Source: Kitasatospora viridis
GTDB taxonomy: Bacteria > Actinomycetota > Actinomycetes > Streptomycetales > Streptomycetaceae
Assembly (NCBI RefSeq): GCF_007829815.1
Contig: NZ_VIWT01000005.1
Location: forward strand, 124,001-188,000
Length of the DNA: 64,000 nt
Reading direction: 5' to 3'
Part shown: in pieces, positions 39,449-47,992 of the stretch
How positions within the stretch are numbered: position 1 is the first letter of the stretch
How the letters are laid out: each line of letters starts with the position of its first letter
The notes under the pieces: model-generated
Database searches by the model: none
Seen by the model: only the letters and a program-made list of their open reading frames with translations
Told to the model about the DNA's origin: nothing
Made by a program: the position numbers and the translations under genes

Positions 39449-40321
39449 ATGTGGAACGGACGCGACAACCAGCTCGACCAGCTCAACCAACTCGACCGGC
39501 AGGACCTCCTCCGTGGAGTCGGACGACAGCGGGGGCGGCCGCGGTGGAAGGCCGAGGCAGGCCTGTACGTGCTCGTCGCCTTCCTCGGCGCGGGCCTGCT
39601 CGGCGCGCTCCAACCCTCGACGGGGGTCCCCGAGGAGGTCCTCCAGCTCACCCAGTTCGGGCCCGCCCTCGGGGTCCTGATGGTGGCTCTGCTCCGCCCC
39701 TCCCGGGCCCGCGAGCGCCTCGCCGGCACCCTGCCCGGCCCGCCGCCCGGGCGCCCGCCCGGCAGGCGGGACCGCACCGCGCCGCTGGTCCTGCTCTGCG
39801 CGCCGCTCATCATCGCGCTCAGCAGCGCCGGCTACGCGGTGGTGCACGGCAGCCTCGCGTTCACCGATCCGCGCGGCCTGGCGGATCCGTTCGCGCTCAT
39901 CGTGCCGGCCCAACTGGTCGGCGCCTGCGGGGAGGAGATCGGCTGGCGCTGCTTCCTCCAGCCGCTGCTGCGCACCCGGTTCGGGCCGCTGACCGCCTCA
40001 GTGCTGGTCGGGCTGGTCTGGGGCGGCTGGCACGTGCAGGCGTTCACGCGCGGCCCGGCGTACGCGGGCGGGTTCCTGACCGCCACCGTGGCGATGTCGG
40101 TGCTGCTCGGCCTCGCCCTGGAGCGGGTGCGGAGCAACCGGCTGCTGCTGGCCGGCGGCTTCCACGCCCTGGTCAACCTCGGGATGCTGGTCTTCATGCC
40201 GGACGACTCCGGTACGGCCATGCTGCTGTTCGGCGCGGCCTGCCTGCTCGCTGCGCTGCCCTGGGTGCTGCGCGCACCAACGGTTAGGATGACGGTTCCG
40301 GCAGCGCACGGGGCGCGCTGA
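39449..40321 (+). CDS. CPBP family intramembrane metalloprotease (CAAX protease-like)
   Basis: 290 aa, about 7-8 helices. The three ABI/CPBP motifs are present: EEIGWRCFL (EExxxR), WGGWHV (FxxxH-like) and HALVN. The N-terminus has a Gln/Leu/Asp-rich start (NQLDQLNQLDRQDLLR). Membrane glutamyl protease whose substrate is unknown. ATG 39449 behind GAAGGGG. It is directly followed (1 nt) by the histidine kinase gene, so all three genes to 42226 are likely one operon; the protease may act in the signalling path. Confidence 0.85.
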   Translation: MWNGRDNQLDQLNQLDRQDLLRGVGRQRGRPRWKAEAGLYVLVAFLGAGLLGALQPSTGVPEEVLQLTQFGPALGVLMVALLRPSRARERLAGTLPGPPPGRPPGRRDRTAPLVLLCAPLIIALSSAGYAVVHGSLAFTDPRGLADPFALIVPAQLVGACGEEIGWRCFLQPLLRTRFGPLTASVLVGLVWGGWHVQAFTRGPAYAGGFLTATVAMSVLLGLALERVRSNRLLLAGGFHALVNLGMLVFMPDDSGTAMLLFGAACLLAALPWVLRAPTVRMTVPAAHGAR

Positions 40322-40322
40322 C

Positions 40323-41630
40323 ATGACGGAGCGACAGGTGGTCATGGCAAGGGGGGACGGGCGCCCGGGCGGCGGTGGCTGGATCGCCGCCGGGCGGTGC
40401 CAGCTGCTCTCGCTGGGCGGCCTGGTCGTCGCGGCCGCCGGCCTGCTGGTGCTCTGCGTGCTCGCGCTGGTCCCGGTGCGGGTCGGCCTCGGCGTGCTGC
40501 CCGCGGCGGCCCGGAGGCTGCGCCGGCTCGCCGACCGGCAGCGGCTCCTCGCGGTGACCTGGTCCGGCGTCGCGGTCGGTCCCTCCGAGCCACCGGCCGT
40601 CGGCGACCCGGAGCGGTCGGCCCGCGGCCCGGCCACCCTGCTCGGCTCCGAGGGCTTCTGGCGCGACCTGCGGTGGGCCCTGCTGGAGCCCTGGGTCGGC
40701 GGCACGCTGGTCGTCCTCCCGCTCACGCTGCTCTACTACGGGCTGTTCGGCCTGCTGGTGCAGCCGTTCATCTGGCGCCGGATCGACGACGGCAACTGGT
40801 ACGCCTTCATCCACGTCCACTCCACCGGGGCGATGCTCGCCTCCGCCGCGCTCGGCCTGGCGTTCCTGGGCGCCGGCCTCCGGCTCGCCCCGCGCGCCCT
40901 CGCCTGGCACGCCCGCTGGACCAGGCGCGCCCTCACCGCCCCGTACACCAGTCAGCTGGAGCGCAGGATCACGCAGTTGACGGACACTCGGGCCGAGGCA
41001 CTGGACGCCCAGGCGGCCGAGCTGCGCCGGATCGAGCGCGACCTGCACGACGGGGCGCAGGCCCGGCTGGTCTCCCTCGGCATGACGCTGGACGACGCGA
41101 CCCGGCTGCTCGACACCGACCCGGCGGCCGCCCGCACCCTGCTGCTCCAGGTCCGGGCCACCTCCGAGCGGGCCCTGCAGGACCTGCGGGAGTTGGTGCA
41201 CGGGATCCACCCGCCGGTGCTCGCCGACCGCGGCCTCGGCGACGCCGTCCGCTCGCTCGCCCTGGACAGTTTCCTCGACGTGCACGTCACGGTGGGCCTG
41301 CCCGGCCGGTTGCCGCCGCCGGTCGAGTCCGCCGGCTACTTCGCCCTCGGGGAGCTGCTGGCCAACGCGGGCAAGCACGCCGGCGCCGCCGAGGTCTGGA
41401 TCGACCTGCGCCACACCGAGGGCGCACTGCGGATCACGGTCACCGACGACGGCCACGGCGGAGCGGATCCCGCCCGGGGCAGCGGCCTGCGCGGCATAGA
41501 ACGCAGGCTCAGCAGCTTCGACGGAACCCTTGCCTTGCACAGTCCGCAGGGCGGACCGACCACCGCGACCCTGGAGATACCGTGCGCGTCGTTCTTGCCG
41601 AAGACCAGTTCCTCCTCCGGGACTGGTTGA
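40323..41630 (+). CDS. sensor histidine kinase, NarL/DesK-type
   Basis: 435 aa. About four membrane helices in the first 190 residues, with an N-terminal pair (QLLSLGGLVVAAAGLLVLCVLA) and VGGTLVVLPLTLLYYGLFGLLV. HisKA_3 box ERDLHDGAQARLVSLGM with the phospho-accepting His, then HATPase_c with LGELLANAGKHAGA (N box) and DDGHGGADPARGSGLRGI (G box). Signal unknown. It overlaps the response regulator gene by 49 nt, showing an obligate pair. Confidence 0.92.
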   Translation: MTERQVVMARGDGRPGGGGWIAAGRCQLLSLGGLVVAAAGLLVLCVLALVPVRVGLGVLPAAARRLRRLADRQRLLAVTWSGVAVGPSEPPAVGDPERSARGPATLLGSEGFWRDLRWALLEPWVGGTLVVLPLTLLYYGLFGLLVQPFIWRRIDDGNWYAFIHVHSTGAMLASAALGLAFLGAGLRLAPRALAWHARWTRRALTAPYTSQLERRITQLTDTRAEALDAQAAELRRIERDLHDGAQARLVSLGMTLDDATRLLDTDPAAARTLLLQVRATSERALQDLRELVHGIHPPVLADRGLGDAVRSLALDSFLDVHVTVGLPGRLPPPVESAGYFALGELLANAGKHAGAAEVWIDLRHTEGALRITVTDDGHGGADPARGSGLRGIERRLSSFDGTLALHSPQGGPTTATLEIPCASFLPKTSSSSGTG

Positions 41631-42226
41631 TCCGTACCCTGCGGGACCACGGGTGTGAGGTGGTCGCCGCCGTCGACAACAGCCCGGCCCTGCGGAAGGC
41701 GCTGCGCGAGGAGCAGATGGACCTCGCGGTGCTGGACATCCGGCTGCCGCCCTCCTACACCGACGAGGGCCTCCAGGCGGCCCTGCACGCCCGCCGCGAG
41801 CGGCCCGGTCTGCCGGTGCTGATCCTCTCCCAGTACGTCGACCAGCTCTACGCCCAGGAGCTGCTGGCCGGCGGGCAGGGCGCGGTCGGCTACCTGCTCA
41901 AGGACCGGGTCACCAACACCGCCCAGTTCATGGACGCGGCCCGCACGGTCGCGGCCGGCGGCACCGTGATGGACCCCGAGGTGATCGCCAAGCTGCTGGC
42001 CCGCAGCGAGGCCCGGGGCACCACCGCCGACCTGACGCCGCGTGAGCACGAGGTGCTCCGGCTGATGGCCGAGGGCCGGTCCAACACCGCCATCATGAGC
42101 ACCCTGCACATCAGCGAGAGCGCCGTGGCCAAACACACCACCAGCATCTTCGGCAAGCTCGGCATCGAGGCCTCGGCCGACGACAACCGCCGGGTCCTGG
42201 CGGTGCTGGCGTACCTGAAGCGCTGA
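41582..42226 (+). CDS. LuxR/NarL family response regulator
   Basis: 214 aa. Receiver domain with the phospho-acceptor Asp in AVLDIRLPP, Thr/Ser-type switch in LILSQYVDQ, and YLLKDRV (conserved Lys); C-terminal LuxR HTH LTPREHEVLRLMAEGRSNTAIMSTL HISESAVAKHTTSIFGKLGI. GTG start inside the kinase gene (49-nt overlap). Target genes are unknown; the CPBP protease upstream is a candidate. Confidence 0.93.
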   Translation: MRVVLAEDQFLLRDWLIRTLRDHGCEVVAAVDNSPALRKALREEQMDLAVLDIRLPPSYTDEGLQAALHARRERPGLPVLILSQYVDQLYAQELLAGGQGAVGYLLKDRVTNTAQFMDAARTVAAGGTVMDPEVIAKLLARSEARGTTADLTPREHEVLRLMAEGRSNTAIMSTLHISESAVAKHTTSIFGKLGIEASADDNRRVLAVLAYLKR

Positions 42227-42293
42227 CGGCCGGTCGGCTCCGCCGCCGCGGCCCGCGCGGGGTTCGCCGTCCGTCGCCCGCCGCCCGCCGACG

Positions 42294-42325
42294 GGCTGAA
42301 CGGACCGTAGTGCCCGTCCGTCAGC
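42294..42325. terminator. bulged hairpin between the response regulator and grpB
   Basis: CTGAACGGAC and GTCCGTCAG pair with a single bulged A around a loop of about 10 nt, between convergent genes. Confidence 0.5.
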
Positions 42326-42911
42326 GCCGGTGAGCGGACGGGAGCTGCCAGCCGGTCTGTTCGGCCCAGCGCTCGGCGCCGGACATCAGCACCTCCGTGG
42401 CCGGCGCCTTGATCTGGCCGTAGTCCATCAGGTCGGGCAGGCTCTGGGCCACGCGCTGCTTGAACGCGCCCCAGCCGTTCCGGGCCCGCTCGTCCGCACG
42501 CAGGAAGTCGCGGAAGAGCAGGGCGTAGCGGGTGTTGGGGCCGTCGTGCAGGCGGATGTGCACGTTGCAGGCGCGGGCGCCGGGTGGCGGGGCGAACACC
42601 AGCTTGGGGCACGCCACCCCGGCCGTGACCTCGGTGCGGTTCCACGGCTCGGGGCGGCAGCGGTAGCCCTGGGCGGCCATCAGCGGCACGATGCGGTCGT
42701 GCTCGACGGCTGCGACGCGCACCTGAATGTCGATGCAGTCCTTGGCCGGCAGCCCGGGTACGGAGGTCGACCCCACGTGGTCGACCGTCAGCGCGAGCGG
42801 CCCGAGCAGGTCGGCGATCCGGTGCGAGAGGCGCTCGAACTCACCTGGCCACGTGGGGTCGTAGTCGGAGACGACCACGCCGGAGGAGAACTTCTCGTCG
42901 GGGAAGGGCAT
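42321..42911 (-). CDS. GrpB family protein (nucleotidyltransferase fold)
   Basis: 196 aa. VVVSDYDPTWPGEFERLSHRIADLLG, LTVDHVGSTSVPGLPAKDCIDIQV (GSTSVPGL with paired Asp is the NTase-like metal motif) and HIRLHDGPNTRYALLFRDFLRAD identify the UPF0157/GrpB family, often found with dephospho-CoA kinase. Biochemical role unknown. Start ATG 42911. It follows the SDR gene on the same strand by 27 nt and may share its transcript. Confidence 0.9.
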   Translation of the reverse strand: MPFPDEKFSSGVVVSDYDPTWPGEFERLSHRIADLLGPLALTVDHVGSTSVPGLPAKDCIDIQVRVAAVEHDRIVPLMAAQGYRCRPEPWNRTEVTAGVACPKLVFAPPPGARACNVHIRLHDGPNTRYALLFRDFLRADERARNGWGAFKQRVAQSLPDLMDYGQIKAPATEVLMSGAERWAEQTGWQLPSAHRR

Positions 42912-42938
42912 TTGTGAACGATACCGGCTGAGTCGGTG

Positions 42939-43709
42939 TCAGTTGGTGATGCGTCCGCCCGCGACGTCGATGGTCAGGCCGGTCAGGTAGGCGGCGGCGT
43001 CGGAGGCGAGGAAGAGTGCCGTCTCGGCCACGTCCTCCATGGTGCCCAGGCGGCGCAGCGGGTGGGCGGCGGCGACCTGCTCCTGGACCGCGGGCGGCAT
43101 GCTGGCGCGGGCCTTCTCGGTGAGGATCGAGGAGGGGGCGATGCAGTTGACCCGGATGCCCTGCGGGCCGAGCTCGGTGGCGAGGTGGCGGGTGAGCATC
43201 ACCAGGCCCGCGTTGGCCGCCCCGTAGGCCAGGTTGGCCAGACTGGGCTGGCGGCCGGCCGAGGAGGACATGGTGATGATCGAGCCGGCGCCGCGCTCCA
43301 CCATGTCCGGCAGGAAGGCCTGGATGGTGAGGAAGGCGGAGGTCAGGTTCGCGTCCAGCGACTCGCGCCAGAGCTGCTCGGTGAGTTCGGTGGACTTCAC
43401 CGGGAACCCGACCCCGCCGGCGAAGGCGGCCAGCACGTCGACCGGCCCGAACCGGTCCGCGACGGTGCGGTGCAGGGCGGCGAGCGCGGCGGAGTCGGTG
43501 ACGTCCGCCGTGGCGGGGAGCGCGGTGCCGCCGGCGTCGGTGATCCCGTCGGCGACGGCGGCCAGCGCGGTGGCGTCCCGGCCGACCACGCAGACCTGGG
43601 CGCCCTGGTCGGCGAAGGCCCGCGCGGTCCGCGCGCCGATGCCGCGCGAGCCACCGGTGATGACGACGGTCCTGCCCTGGAGGCTGGGGTGAGCGGTGGT
43701 GACTGACAT
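42939..43709 (-). CDS. SDR family oxidoreductase
   Basis: 256 aa, classical SDR. TGGSRGIGARTARAFA (cofactor TGxxxGIG), DVTDSAAL, the serine and YGAANAGLVML (Tyr/Lys region reads YGAANA, with Asn where Lys is expected), and PSSILTEKARA. The catalytic YxxxK appears as YGAAN, so the Lys is missing and activity is uncertain. Start ATG 43709 behind GGAG. It lies downstream of the membrane protein gene, separated by the 15-bp repeat. Confidence 0.85.
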   Translation of the reverse strand: MSVTTAHPSLQGRTVVITGGSRGIGARTARAFADQGAQVCVVGRDATALAAVADGITDAGGTALPATADVTDSAALAALHRTVADRFGPVDVLAAFAGGVGFPVKSTELTEQLWRESLDANLTSAFLTIQAFLPDMVERGAGSIITMSSSAGRQPSLANLAYGAANAGLVMLTRHLATELGPQGIRVNCIAPSSILTEKARASMPPAVQEQVAAAHPLRRLGTMEDVAETALFLASDAAAYLTGLTIDVAGGRITN

Positions 43710-43754
43710 GGAGTGCTCCAAGGAAGGTGGGTCGGATCGGATGGGAGTGGCGGT

Positions 43755-43814
43755 GCGTCAGGCGTTGGTGTGTCAGGCGTTGGTGTGTCAGGCCTTGGTG
43801 CTTCAGGCGTTGGT
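43755..43814. repeat. 15-bp minisatellite at the 3' end of the membrane protein gene, 4 units
   Basis: gcgtcaggcgttggt, gtgtcaggcgttggt, gtgtcaggccttggt, gcttcaggcgttggt. Each unit repeats the last three sense codons and the stop of the upstream minus-strand gene (Thr-Asn-Ala-stop, one copy Thr-Lys-Ala-stop), so the gene end has been tandemly duplicated three times. Confidence 0.92.
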
Positions 43815-44495
43815 GCGGCGCCGGGTGCGCGGCAGCTTCCAGGCGGCGAGCAGCAGCCAGACCAGCCCGCCGAACCGCACGGCAGGCAGCAGGTAGCCGA
43901 ACCCGCCGACCAGCAGCGCGAGCAGACCGAGCAGGCCGAGGGCGGTGACCAGTACGCCGCTCCAGGCGAGGGCGCGCGGCAGCAGGCCGGTCTTCAGTGC
44001 CGAGACCGAGATCCCGGCGGCGAGCAGGCCGAACCCGGCGGCGAACACGGGGCCGCCGGAGACGAACGACAGGTTGGCCAGCGCGCGGGCCAGCGCCGGG
44101 GGCGAGTCGGCGGCCAGTCGGCTGCCCGCCCAGGCGGTGGCGGCGCTCAGGCTCAGCGCGCCGCCCGCGAGCACTCCGCCGACCAGGGCGATCGCCGCGC
44201 CCGGCCCGGTGACCCCGAGCAGCCGTAGCCGCTGGTTGAGCACGGCGGAGAGCAGCAGCACCGGCATCGCGGCGGCGAGCAGCAGGAACGCGCCGAGCCG
44301 CATGGTGCCCCCGTGCTGCTCGGCGTACTGGAGCACGGCGGAGGCCGGGGCGTCGGGGTGCGGGGTGGCCCGGTTGACCACGGTGTAGGCGACGGTCAGC
44401 AGGGCGAGCGAGGTGGCGGGCAGCAGCAGCGGCGGCCCGGGCTGCGGTCGGCGTCCGGTGCGGGTGGTGGGTGGGGTGGCGCTGGTGGCACTCAT
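43803..44495 (-). CDS. conserved membrane protein, about 6 helices
   Basis: 230 aa, not recognised by name. Short polar start, then helices around residues 25-45 (LLPATSLALLTVAYTVV), 70-88, 97-115 (AAIALVGGVLAGGALSLS), 145-165, 172-195 and 200-220. Basic C-terminus RTRRRTNA. ATG 44495 with GGAG 6 nt upstream. Divergent from the MarR gene with an AT-rich promoter region, so it is probably a MarR target, perhaps part of an efflux or stress function. Confidence 0.75.
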   Translation of the reverse strand: MSATSATPPTTRTGRRPQPGPPLLLPATSLALLTVAYTVVNRATPHPDAPASAVLQYAEQHGGTMRLGAFLLLAAAMPVLLLSAVLNQRLRLLGVTGPGAAIALVGGVLAGGALSLSAATAWAGSRLAADSPPALARALANLSFVSGGPVFAAGFGLLAAGISVSALKTGLLPRALAWSGVLVTALGLLGLLALLVGGFGYLLPAVRFGGLVWLLLAAWKLPRTRRRTNA

Positions 44496-44581
44496 GAGGG
44501 GCTCCGGCTCGTCGACGTCATCGCTATACAAAAAATAATGATTACAGAATGGAACGGTTGTCAAGCGGATACCATGTCCGC
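44496..44581. promoter_or_regulatory. divergent promoter of membrane protein and MarR genes
   Basis: For MarR (+), TACCAT (44570-44575) ends 6 nt before the ATG, so it is leaderless. For the membrane gene (-), TATAGC at about 44528-44523 is the likely -10. Between them is the most AT-rich tract of the region, with a 9-bp palindrome TAATGATTA (44536-44544) as possible MarR operator. Confidence 0.5.
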
Positions 44582-45094
44582 ATGACTACGAATCCTGGGA
44601 GTGCGGCCGGCCCGCAGGGTGCCCCCCGCCCCGCGAAGCACGGCGGCGTGGCCTTCCTGCTCGCTCAGCTCGGCGCCCACGCGACCGAGCTCTTCGCCCA
44701 GCGGATCGCCGCCCTCGACCTGACCCCGCCGCAGGCCGGCCTGCTCCGGATGCTGGCGGCGACCCCCGGCCGCAGCCAGCGCGAGCTGGCCGACGACCTG
44801 GGCATGCCGCCGAGCCGGTTCGTGCCGTTCGCCGACGGGCTGGAGCAGCGCGGCCTGATCGAGCGCCGCCGCAACGCCGAGGACCGCCGCCTCTACGCGC
44901 TGCACCTGACCGACCAGGGGTTCGCCCTGCTCGGCGAGCTGGCCGGGGTGGCGGTGGCGCACGAGCAGCAGGTCTGCGGGGCGCTCTCGGAGCAGGAGCG
45001 CGGGCAGCTGCTCGGCCTGCTGCGCCGGGTTGCCGAGGAGCAGGGCCTCACCCCGGGCGTGCACACCGGATTTCGGTCGCTCCGGGGCAAGTAG
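44582..45094 (+). CDS. MarR family transcriptional regulator
   Basis: 170 aa. Winged helix: LTPPQAGLLRMLAATPGRSQRELADDLGMPPSRFVPFADGLEQRGLIERRRNAEDRRLYALHLT, with the DRR wing typical of MarR. N-terminal 20 residues are disordered. ATG 44582 fits leaderless initiation after TACCAT. It probably represses itself and the divergent membrane protein. A GNAT gene follows 17 nt downstream. Confidence 0.92.
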   Translation: MTTNPGSAAGPQGAPRPAKHGGVAFLLAQLGAHATELFAQRIAALDLTPPQAGLLRMLAATPGRSQRELADDLGMPPSRFVPFADGLEQRGLIERRRNAEDRRLYALHLTDQGFALLGELAGVAVAHEQQVCGALSEQERGQLLGLLRRVAEEQGLTPGVHTGFRSLRGK

Positions 45095-45111
45095 TCCGGC
45101 AGACTGCGGCC

Positions 45112-45897
45112 ATGGCCGGGGAGACCACTGGGGAGATCGCCGGGGACCTGAGCGGGGGCAAGGCCGAGGATATGACTGATGATCAGCTGATCGTTCGTGC
45201 CCGTGGCTTGTGGTGCGAGATGGCGTCGGTGCCGGGCATCGAGTTCGCCGCGGCGGGCCGACTGGTACCCGTGGTAGCCCCGGAGGCGGGCCTCGGGCCG
45301 GCGGGCTGGGCCGGCGTGATCGAGCTCGGTGGCGCCCGGATCGCCACCGCGCCCGACGAGCGCGCGGCCGCCCTGCTGCGCGAGCGGCTGGCCGGGGTGG
45401 CCCCGGGCCGGCTGGCCGACCCCGGTGCGGTCGGGGCGGCCTTCCCTGACGTCCGGGTCCTCGGCCCGGTCGCGCTGGCCTACTTGGCGGCGGAGGACTT
45501 CCGTCCGGTCGGGCCGGGTGCGTGGGAGCTGGTGGAGCTGCCCGCCGACCATCGCGGGCTGCGCCGCCTGGAGGAGTCGGCCGGGGACGAGGACCGCCGG
45601 GAGGCCGGGCTCGACGAGATCACCTCACCGGCCTTCGCGGTCCGGGTCGGCGGCGAGGTCGTGGCGGCGGCCGGCTACCGGCACTGGCGCAGCCGCACCG
45701 CGCACATCAGCGTGCTCACCGCGCCGGCCTGGCGCGGGCACGGACTGGTCCGGGTCACCGGCACCGCCGCGGCCGCCCACGCCCTCGCCGACGACCTGCT
45801 GCCGCAGTGGCGCGCCCGGGTGCCGGCCTCCCGCCGGGCCGCCGTGGCACTCGGTTTCCGGGAGATCGGCACCCAACTGGTCGTCAACTTCGGCTGA
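45112..45897 (+). CDS. GNAT family acetyltransferase, two-part
   Basis: 261 aa. The N-terminal ~135 residues are a GNAT-like dimerisation/degenerate domain (VPGIEFAAAGRLVPVV), and the C-terminal ~120 carry the GNAT fold (FAVRVGGEVVAAAGYRHWRSRTAHISVLTAPAWRGHGLVRVTG, with R-G-H-G for the acetyl-CoA loop). Substrate unknown. ATG 45112 follows CAGACT and 6 nt, so it may be leaderless; ATG 45172 is an alternative. Its stop codon lies in a 7-bp tandem repeat. Confidence 0.8.
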   Translation: MAGETTGEIAGDLSGGKAEDMTDDQLIVRARGLWCEMASVPGIEFAAAGRLVPVVAPEAGLGPAGWAGVIELGGARIATAPDERAAALLRERLAGVAPGRLADPGAVGAAFPDVRVLGPVALAYLAAEDFRPVGPGAWELVELPADHRGLRRLEESAGDEDRREAGLDEITSPAFAVRVGGEVVAAAGYRHWRSRTAHISVLTAPAWRGHGLVRVTGTAAAAHALADDLLPQWRARVPASRRAAVALGFREIGTQLVVNFG

Positions 45898-45921
45898 CAG
45901 CTGACAGCTGACAGCTGACAG
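45894..45921. repeat. 7-bp tandem repeat starting at the GNAT stop codon
   Basis: ctgacag is repeated four times without error; the first copy contains the TGA stop at 45895-45897. Confidence 0.93.
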
Positions 45922-45932
45922 CGCACGGCTGA

Positions 45933-45978
<46 letters not shown>

Positions 45979-46001
45979 TGTCCCGCCGCTCCGCCGGCCC
46001 G

Positions 46002-46880
46002 CTACTCCGTGCCCGGCCCACCGTCCTGCGGTGCGAGCAGCGCGTTGACCGAGCCGTACGGCAGCGCCTCGGTGAGCGGGGCGAAGGAGCCCGTGTGCCG
46101 GATGGTCCGGGCGGCGTTCATGGTGGCGGTGAACGCCAGCCGGGAGAGCCCGGAGCCCAGGCTGATCCGCCGCACGCCCAGCTCGCCGAGCCGATCGACC
46201 GTCAGCTCCAGCAGCGGGCCCGCGACCAGCACGTTCACCGGCCGGTCGACCGCGGCGCAGACCGCCCGCACCGCCTCGGCGTCCGGCAGTCCGGGGGCGA
46301 AGAGCACGTCCGCGCCCGCCTCCTCGAAGGCCTGCAACCGCCTGATGGTGTCGTCGAGGTCGGGCCGGCCGTAGAGGAAGTTCTCCGCTCGCGCGGTGAC
46401 CGTGAACGGGAAGTCCAGCTCCCGCGCGGCCAGCACCGCCGCCCGGACCCGGCCCACCGCCTCCGCGAACGTGTGCAGCGGGGCGTCCGGGTCGCCGGTC
46501 GCGTCCTCGATCGAGCCGCCGACCAGGCCGGCCGCGGCGGCCAGTCGGATGGTCTCGGCGATCTGCTCCCGGTCGGCGCCGTAGCCGCTCTCCAGGTCGG
46601 CGGAGACCGGCAGGTGGGTCGCGGCGGCCAGTTCGCGGGCGTTGGCCAGCACCTCGTCCCGGCTCACCAGGTTGGCGCCGTCGCTGCGCCCGAGGCTGTG
46701 CGCCAGCCCGGCGCTGGTGGAGGCGATCGCCGCGAAGCCGAGCCCGGTGAGCAGCCGGGCGGTGCCGGCGTCCCAGGCGTTCGGGATGACGAAGGGCTCC
46801 TGGGCCTCGTGCAGCCGGCGGAACTCCAGCGCCCGGCGGTGCTGGTCCTCGCGGTGCTGGTCCTCGGTGATCGGTGACAC
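46002..46880 (-). CDS. isocitrate lyase/PEP mutase superfamily enzyme
   Basis: 292 aa. (beta/alpha)8 barrel with VIPNAWDAGTARLL, SADLESGYGAD (metal Asp residues), GGSIEDATGD, FTVTARAENFLYG, ADVLFAPGLPD and VNVLVAGP. This is the PEP mutase-like subgroup that cleaves or forms C-C or C-P bonds at 2-oxo acids (methylisocitrate or oxaloacetate type); the isocitrate lyase KKCGH Cys motif is absent. GTG 46880 behind AGGA. First gene after the Nudix gene on the same strand (10 nt), likely one operon. Confidence 0.87.
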   Translation of the reverse strand: MSPITEDQHREDQHRRALEFRRLHEAQEPFVIPNAWDAGTARLLTGLGFAAIASTSAGLAHSLGRSDGANLVSRDEVLANARELAAATHLPVSADLESGYGADREQIAETIRLAAAAGLVGGSIEDATGDPDAPLHTFAEAVGRVRAAVLAARELDFPFTVTARAENFLYGRPDLDDTIRRLQAFEEAGADVLFAPGLPDAEAVRAVCAAVDRPVNVLVAGPLLELTVDRLGELGVRRISLGSGLSRLAFTATMNAARTIRHTGSFAPLTEALPYGSVNALLAPQDGGPGTE

Positions 46881-46890
46881 GGTGGTCCTC

Positions 46891-47394
46891 TCAGCTCGGA
46901 TTGCGCGGGTGCGGCACGTGCAGGTAGGCGGCCCGGCCGGTGCGGCGGGCCTCGACCACGGCCTCCAGCAGCGCCAGCCGTTCGGGGCCGAGCACGGTGC
47001 GCCACTCGGCCAGCGGACGGACGGCGTGGTCGGCGTGCTCGGCCGGGTCCAGCACCAGGCCGGCCAACTGCTCGGCGGAGAGCTCCCCGCCGTCGAAGAC
47101 CACGCCGACCCGGAACGGCCAGCCGTCCGCGGCGGGCCGGAAGACGAGTGCGAGCAGCGGCGGGACCGGTTCGGCCGGCAGTACCAGCCCGGTCTCCTCC
47201 AGCACCTCGCGCCGGGCGCAGCGCCACGGCTCGCCGTCGAACTCCATGTTCCCGCCGACGAACTGCCAGACCTCGGGGTCGTAGACCGACTCCATCAGCA
47301 GCGGGTTGCCGGCGGTGTCGGTGAAGTGGACCAGGCCGAAGAGGATGCCGTGCGGCAGCGTGCGCAGGTGATCGGCGAGCGGGAGCTGGGCCAT
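46891..47394 (-). CDS. Nudix hydrolase
   Basis: 167 aa. The Nudix box is GGNMEFDGEPWRCARREVLEETGLV: the REVLEETG core with the catalytic Glu residues is intact, but the Glu that should be seven residues before REV is Gly. Would hydrolyse a nucleoside diphosphate linked to another group; FGLVHFTDTAGNPLLMESVYD opens the fold. ATG 47394 behind AGGAG. Followed 10 nt later by the PEP-mutase-like gene. Confidence 0.88.
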   Translation of the reverse strand: MAQLPLADHLRTLPHGILFGLVHFTDTAGNPLLMESVYDPEVWQFVGGNMEFDGEPWRCARREVLEETGLVLPAEPVPPLLALVFRPAADGWPFRVGVVFDGGELSAEQLAGLVLDPAEHADHAVRPLAEWRTVLGPERLALLEAVVEARRTGRAAYLHVPHPRNPS

Positions 47395-47438
47395 GGGGGC
47401 TCCTGGAAAAGGCGGACGAGCTGACGGACGGGCGGGGT

Positions 47439-47468
47439 GACGGCGGCTCGGTTGACGGCGGCTCAGTC
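47439..47468. repeat. 15-bp duplication at the YchJ stop codon
   Basis: gacggcggctcggtt is followed by gacggcggctcagtc; the second copy contains the stop (TCA at 47463-47465, minus strand). In the first copy the stop has become a sense codon by one base change. Confidence 0.8.
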
Positions 47469-47933
47469 GACGGTGTGGTCGCCGTCCAGGTAGACCCAGT
47501 CGCCCTCGTGCCGCAGGAACCGGCTGTTCTCGTGCAGGCTGCCCGCCACCCCGTGCTCGCGGAAGTGGGCCCGGAACTCCACGGTGCCCGCGGTGTGGAA
47601 CGGGCCGCCCTCGGTGCTGCCGAGGATCTCCAGCCGCTCCCAGACCGGCTCCGGTCCGAGCTCCAGCTCGGCCGGCCGGGTGTCGGGGTGCCAGCTGCGC
47701 AGCAGGTAGGCGGTGTCCCGCACGACGAAGGCGCTGTAGCGCGAGCGCATCAGCTGCTCGGCGCTGGTCGCCCGGGCGAGTCCCCGGTGCAGCCTGCCAC
47801 AGCAGTCGGCGTAGTCGGCGGGCAGGCCGCAGGGGCAGGCCTTCGGCAGCGCGGCGGCGGGTTGGGCGGCGGCGGCAGTGCTGGGCCGGGCGGGGGTGGA
47901 GCGCTTGGCGGGGCGGGCGGTGCGTCGGGACAT
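47463..47933 (-). CDS. YchJ family SEC-C metal-binding protein
   Basis: 156 aa. After a basic Ala/Pro-rich start (about 30 residues), KACPCGLPADYADCCGRLH is the SEC-C zinc motif, and LLRSWHPDTRPAELELG, FHTAGTVEFRAHFREHGVAGSLHENSRFLRHEGDWVYLDGD is the YchJ NTF2-like core. A small zinc protein of unknown role. ATG 47931-47933 is the first start that gives the family N-terminus; the frame is open further. Confidence 0.88.
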   Translation of the reverse strand: MSRRTARPAKRSTPARPSTAAAAQPAAALPKACPCGLPADYADCCGRLHRGLARATSAEQLMRSRYSAFVVRDTAYLLRSWHPDTRPAELELGPEPVWERLEILGSTEGGPFHTAGTVEFRAHFREHGVAGSLHENSRFLRHEGDWVYLDGDHTVD

Positions 47934-47992
47934 GGCCCCATTGTGACGGTCCGTCGGACCGCCCACGCACCGCCCGCCCGCCGCGCGGGCGG

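Noticed and set aside
38176..39813. 545-residue YihY with a long Arg/His-rich N-terminus
   Set aside because: The extra part is the translated minisatellite plus promoter DNA of the CPBP gene in the wrong frame for the pentapeptide repeat.
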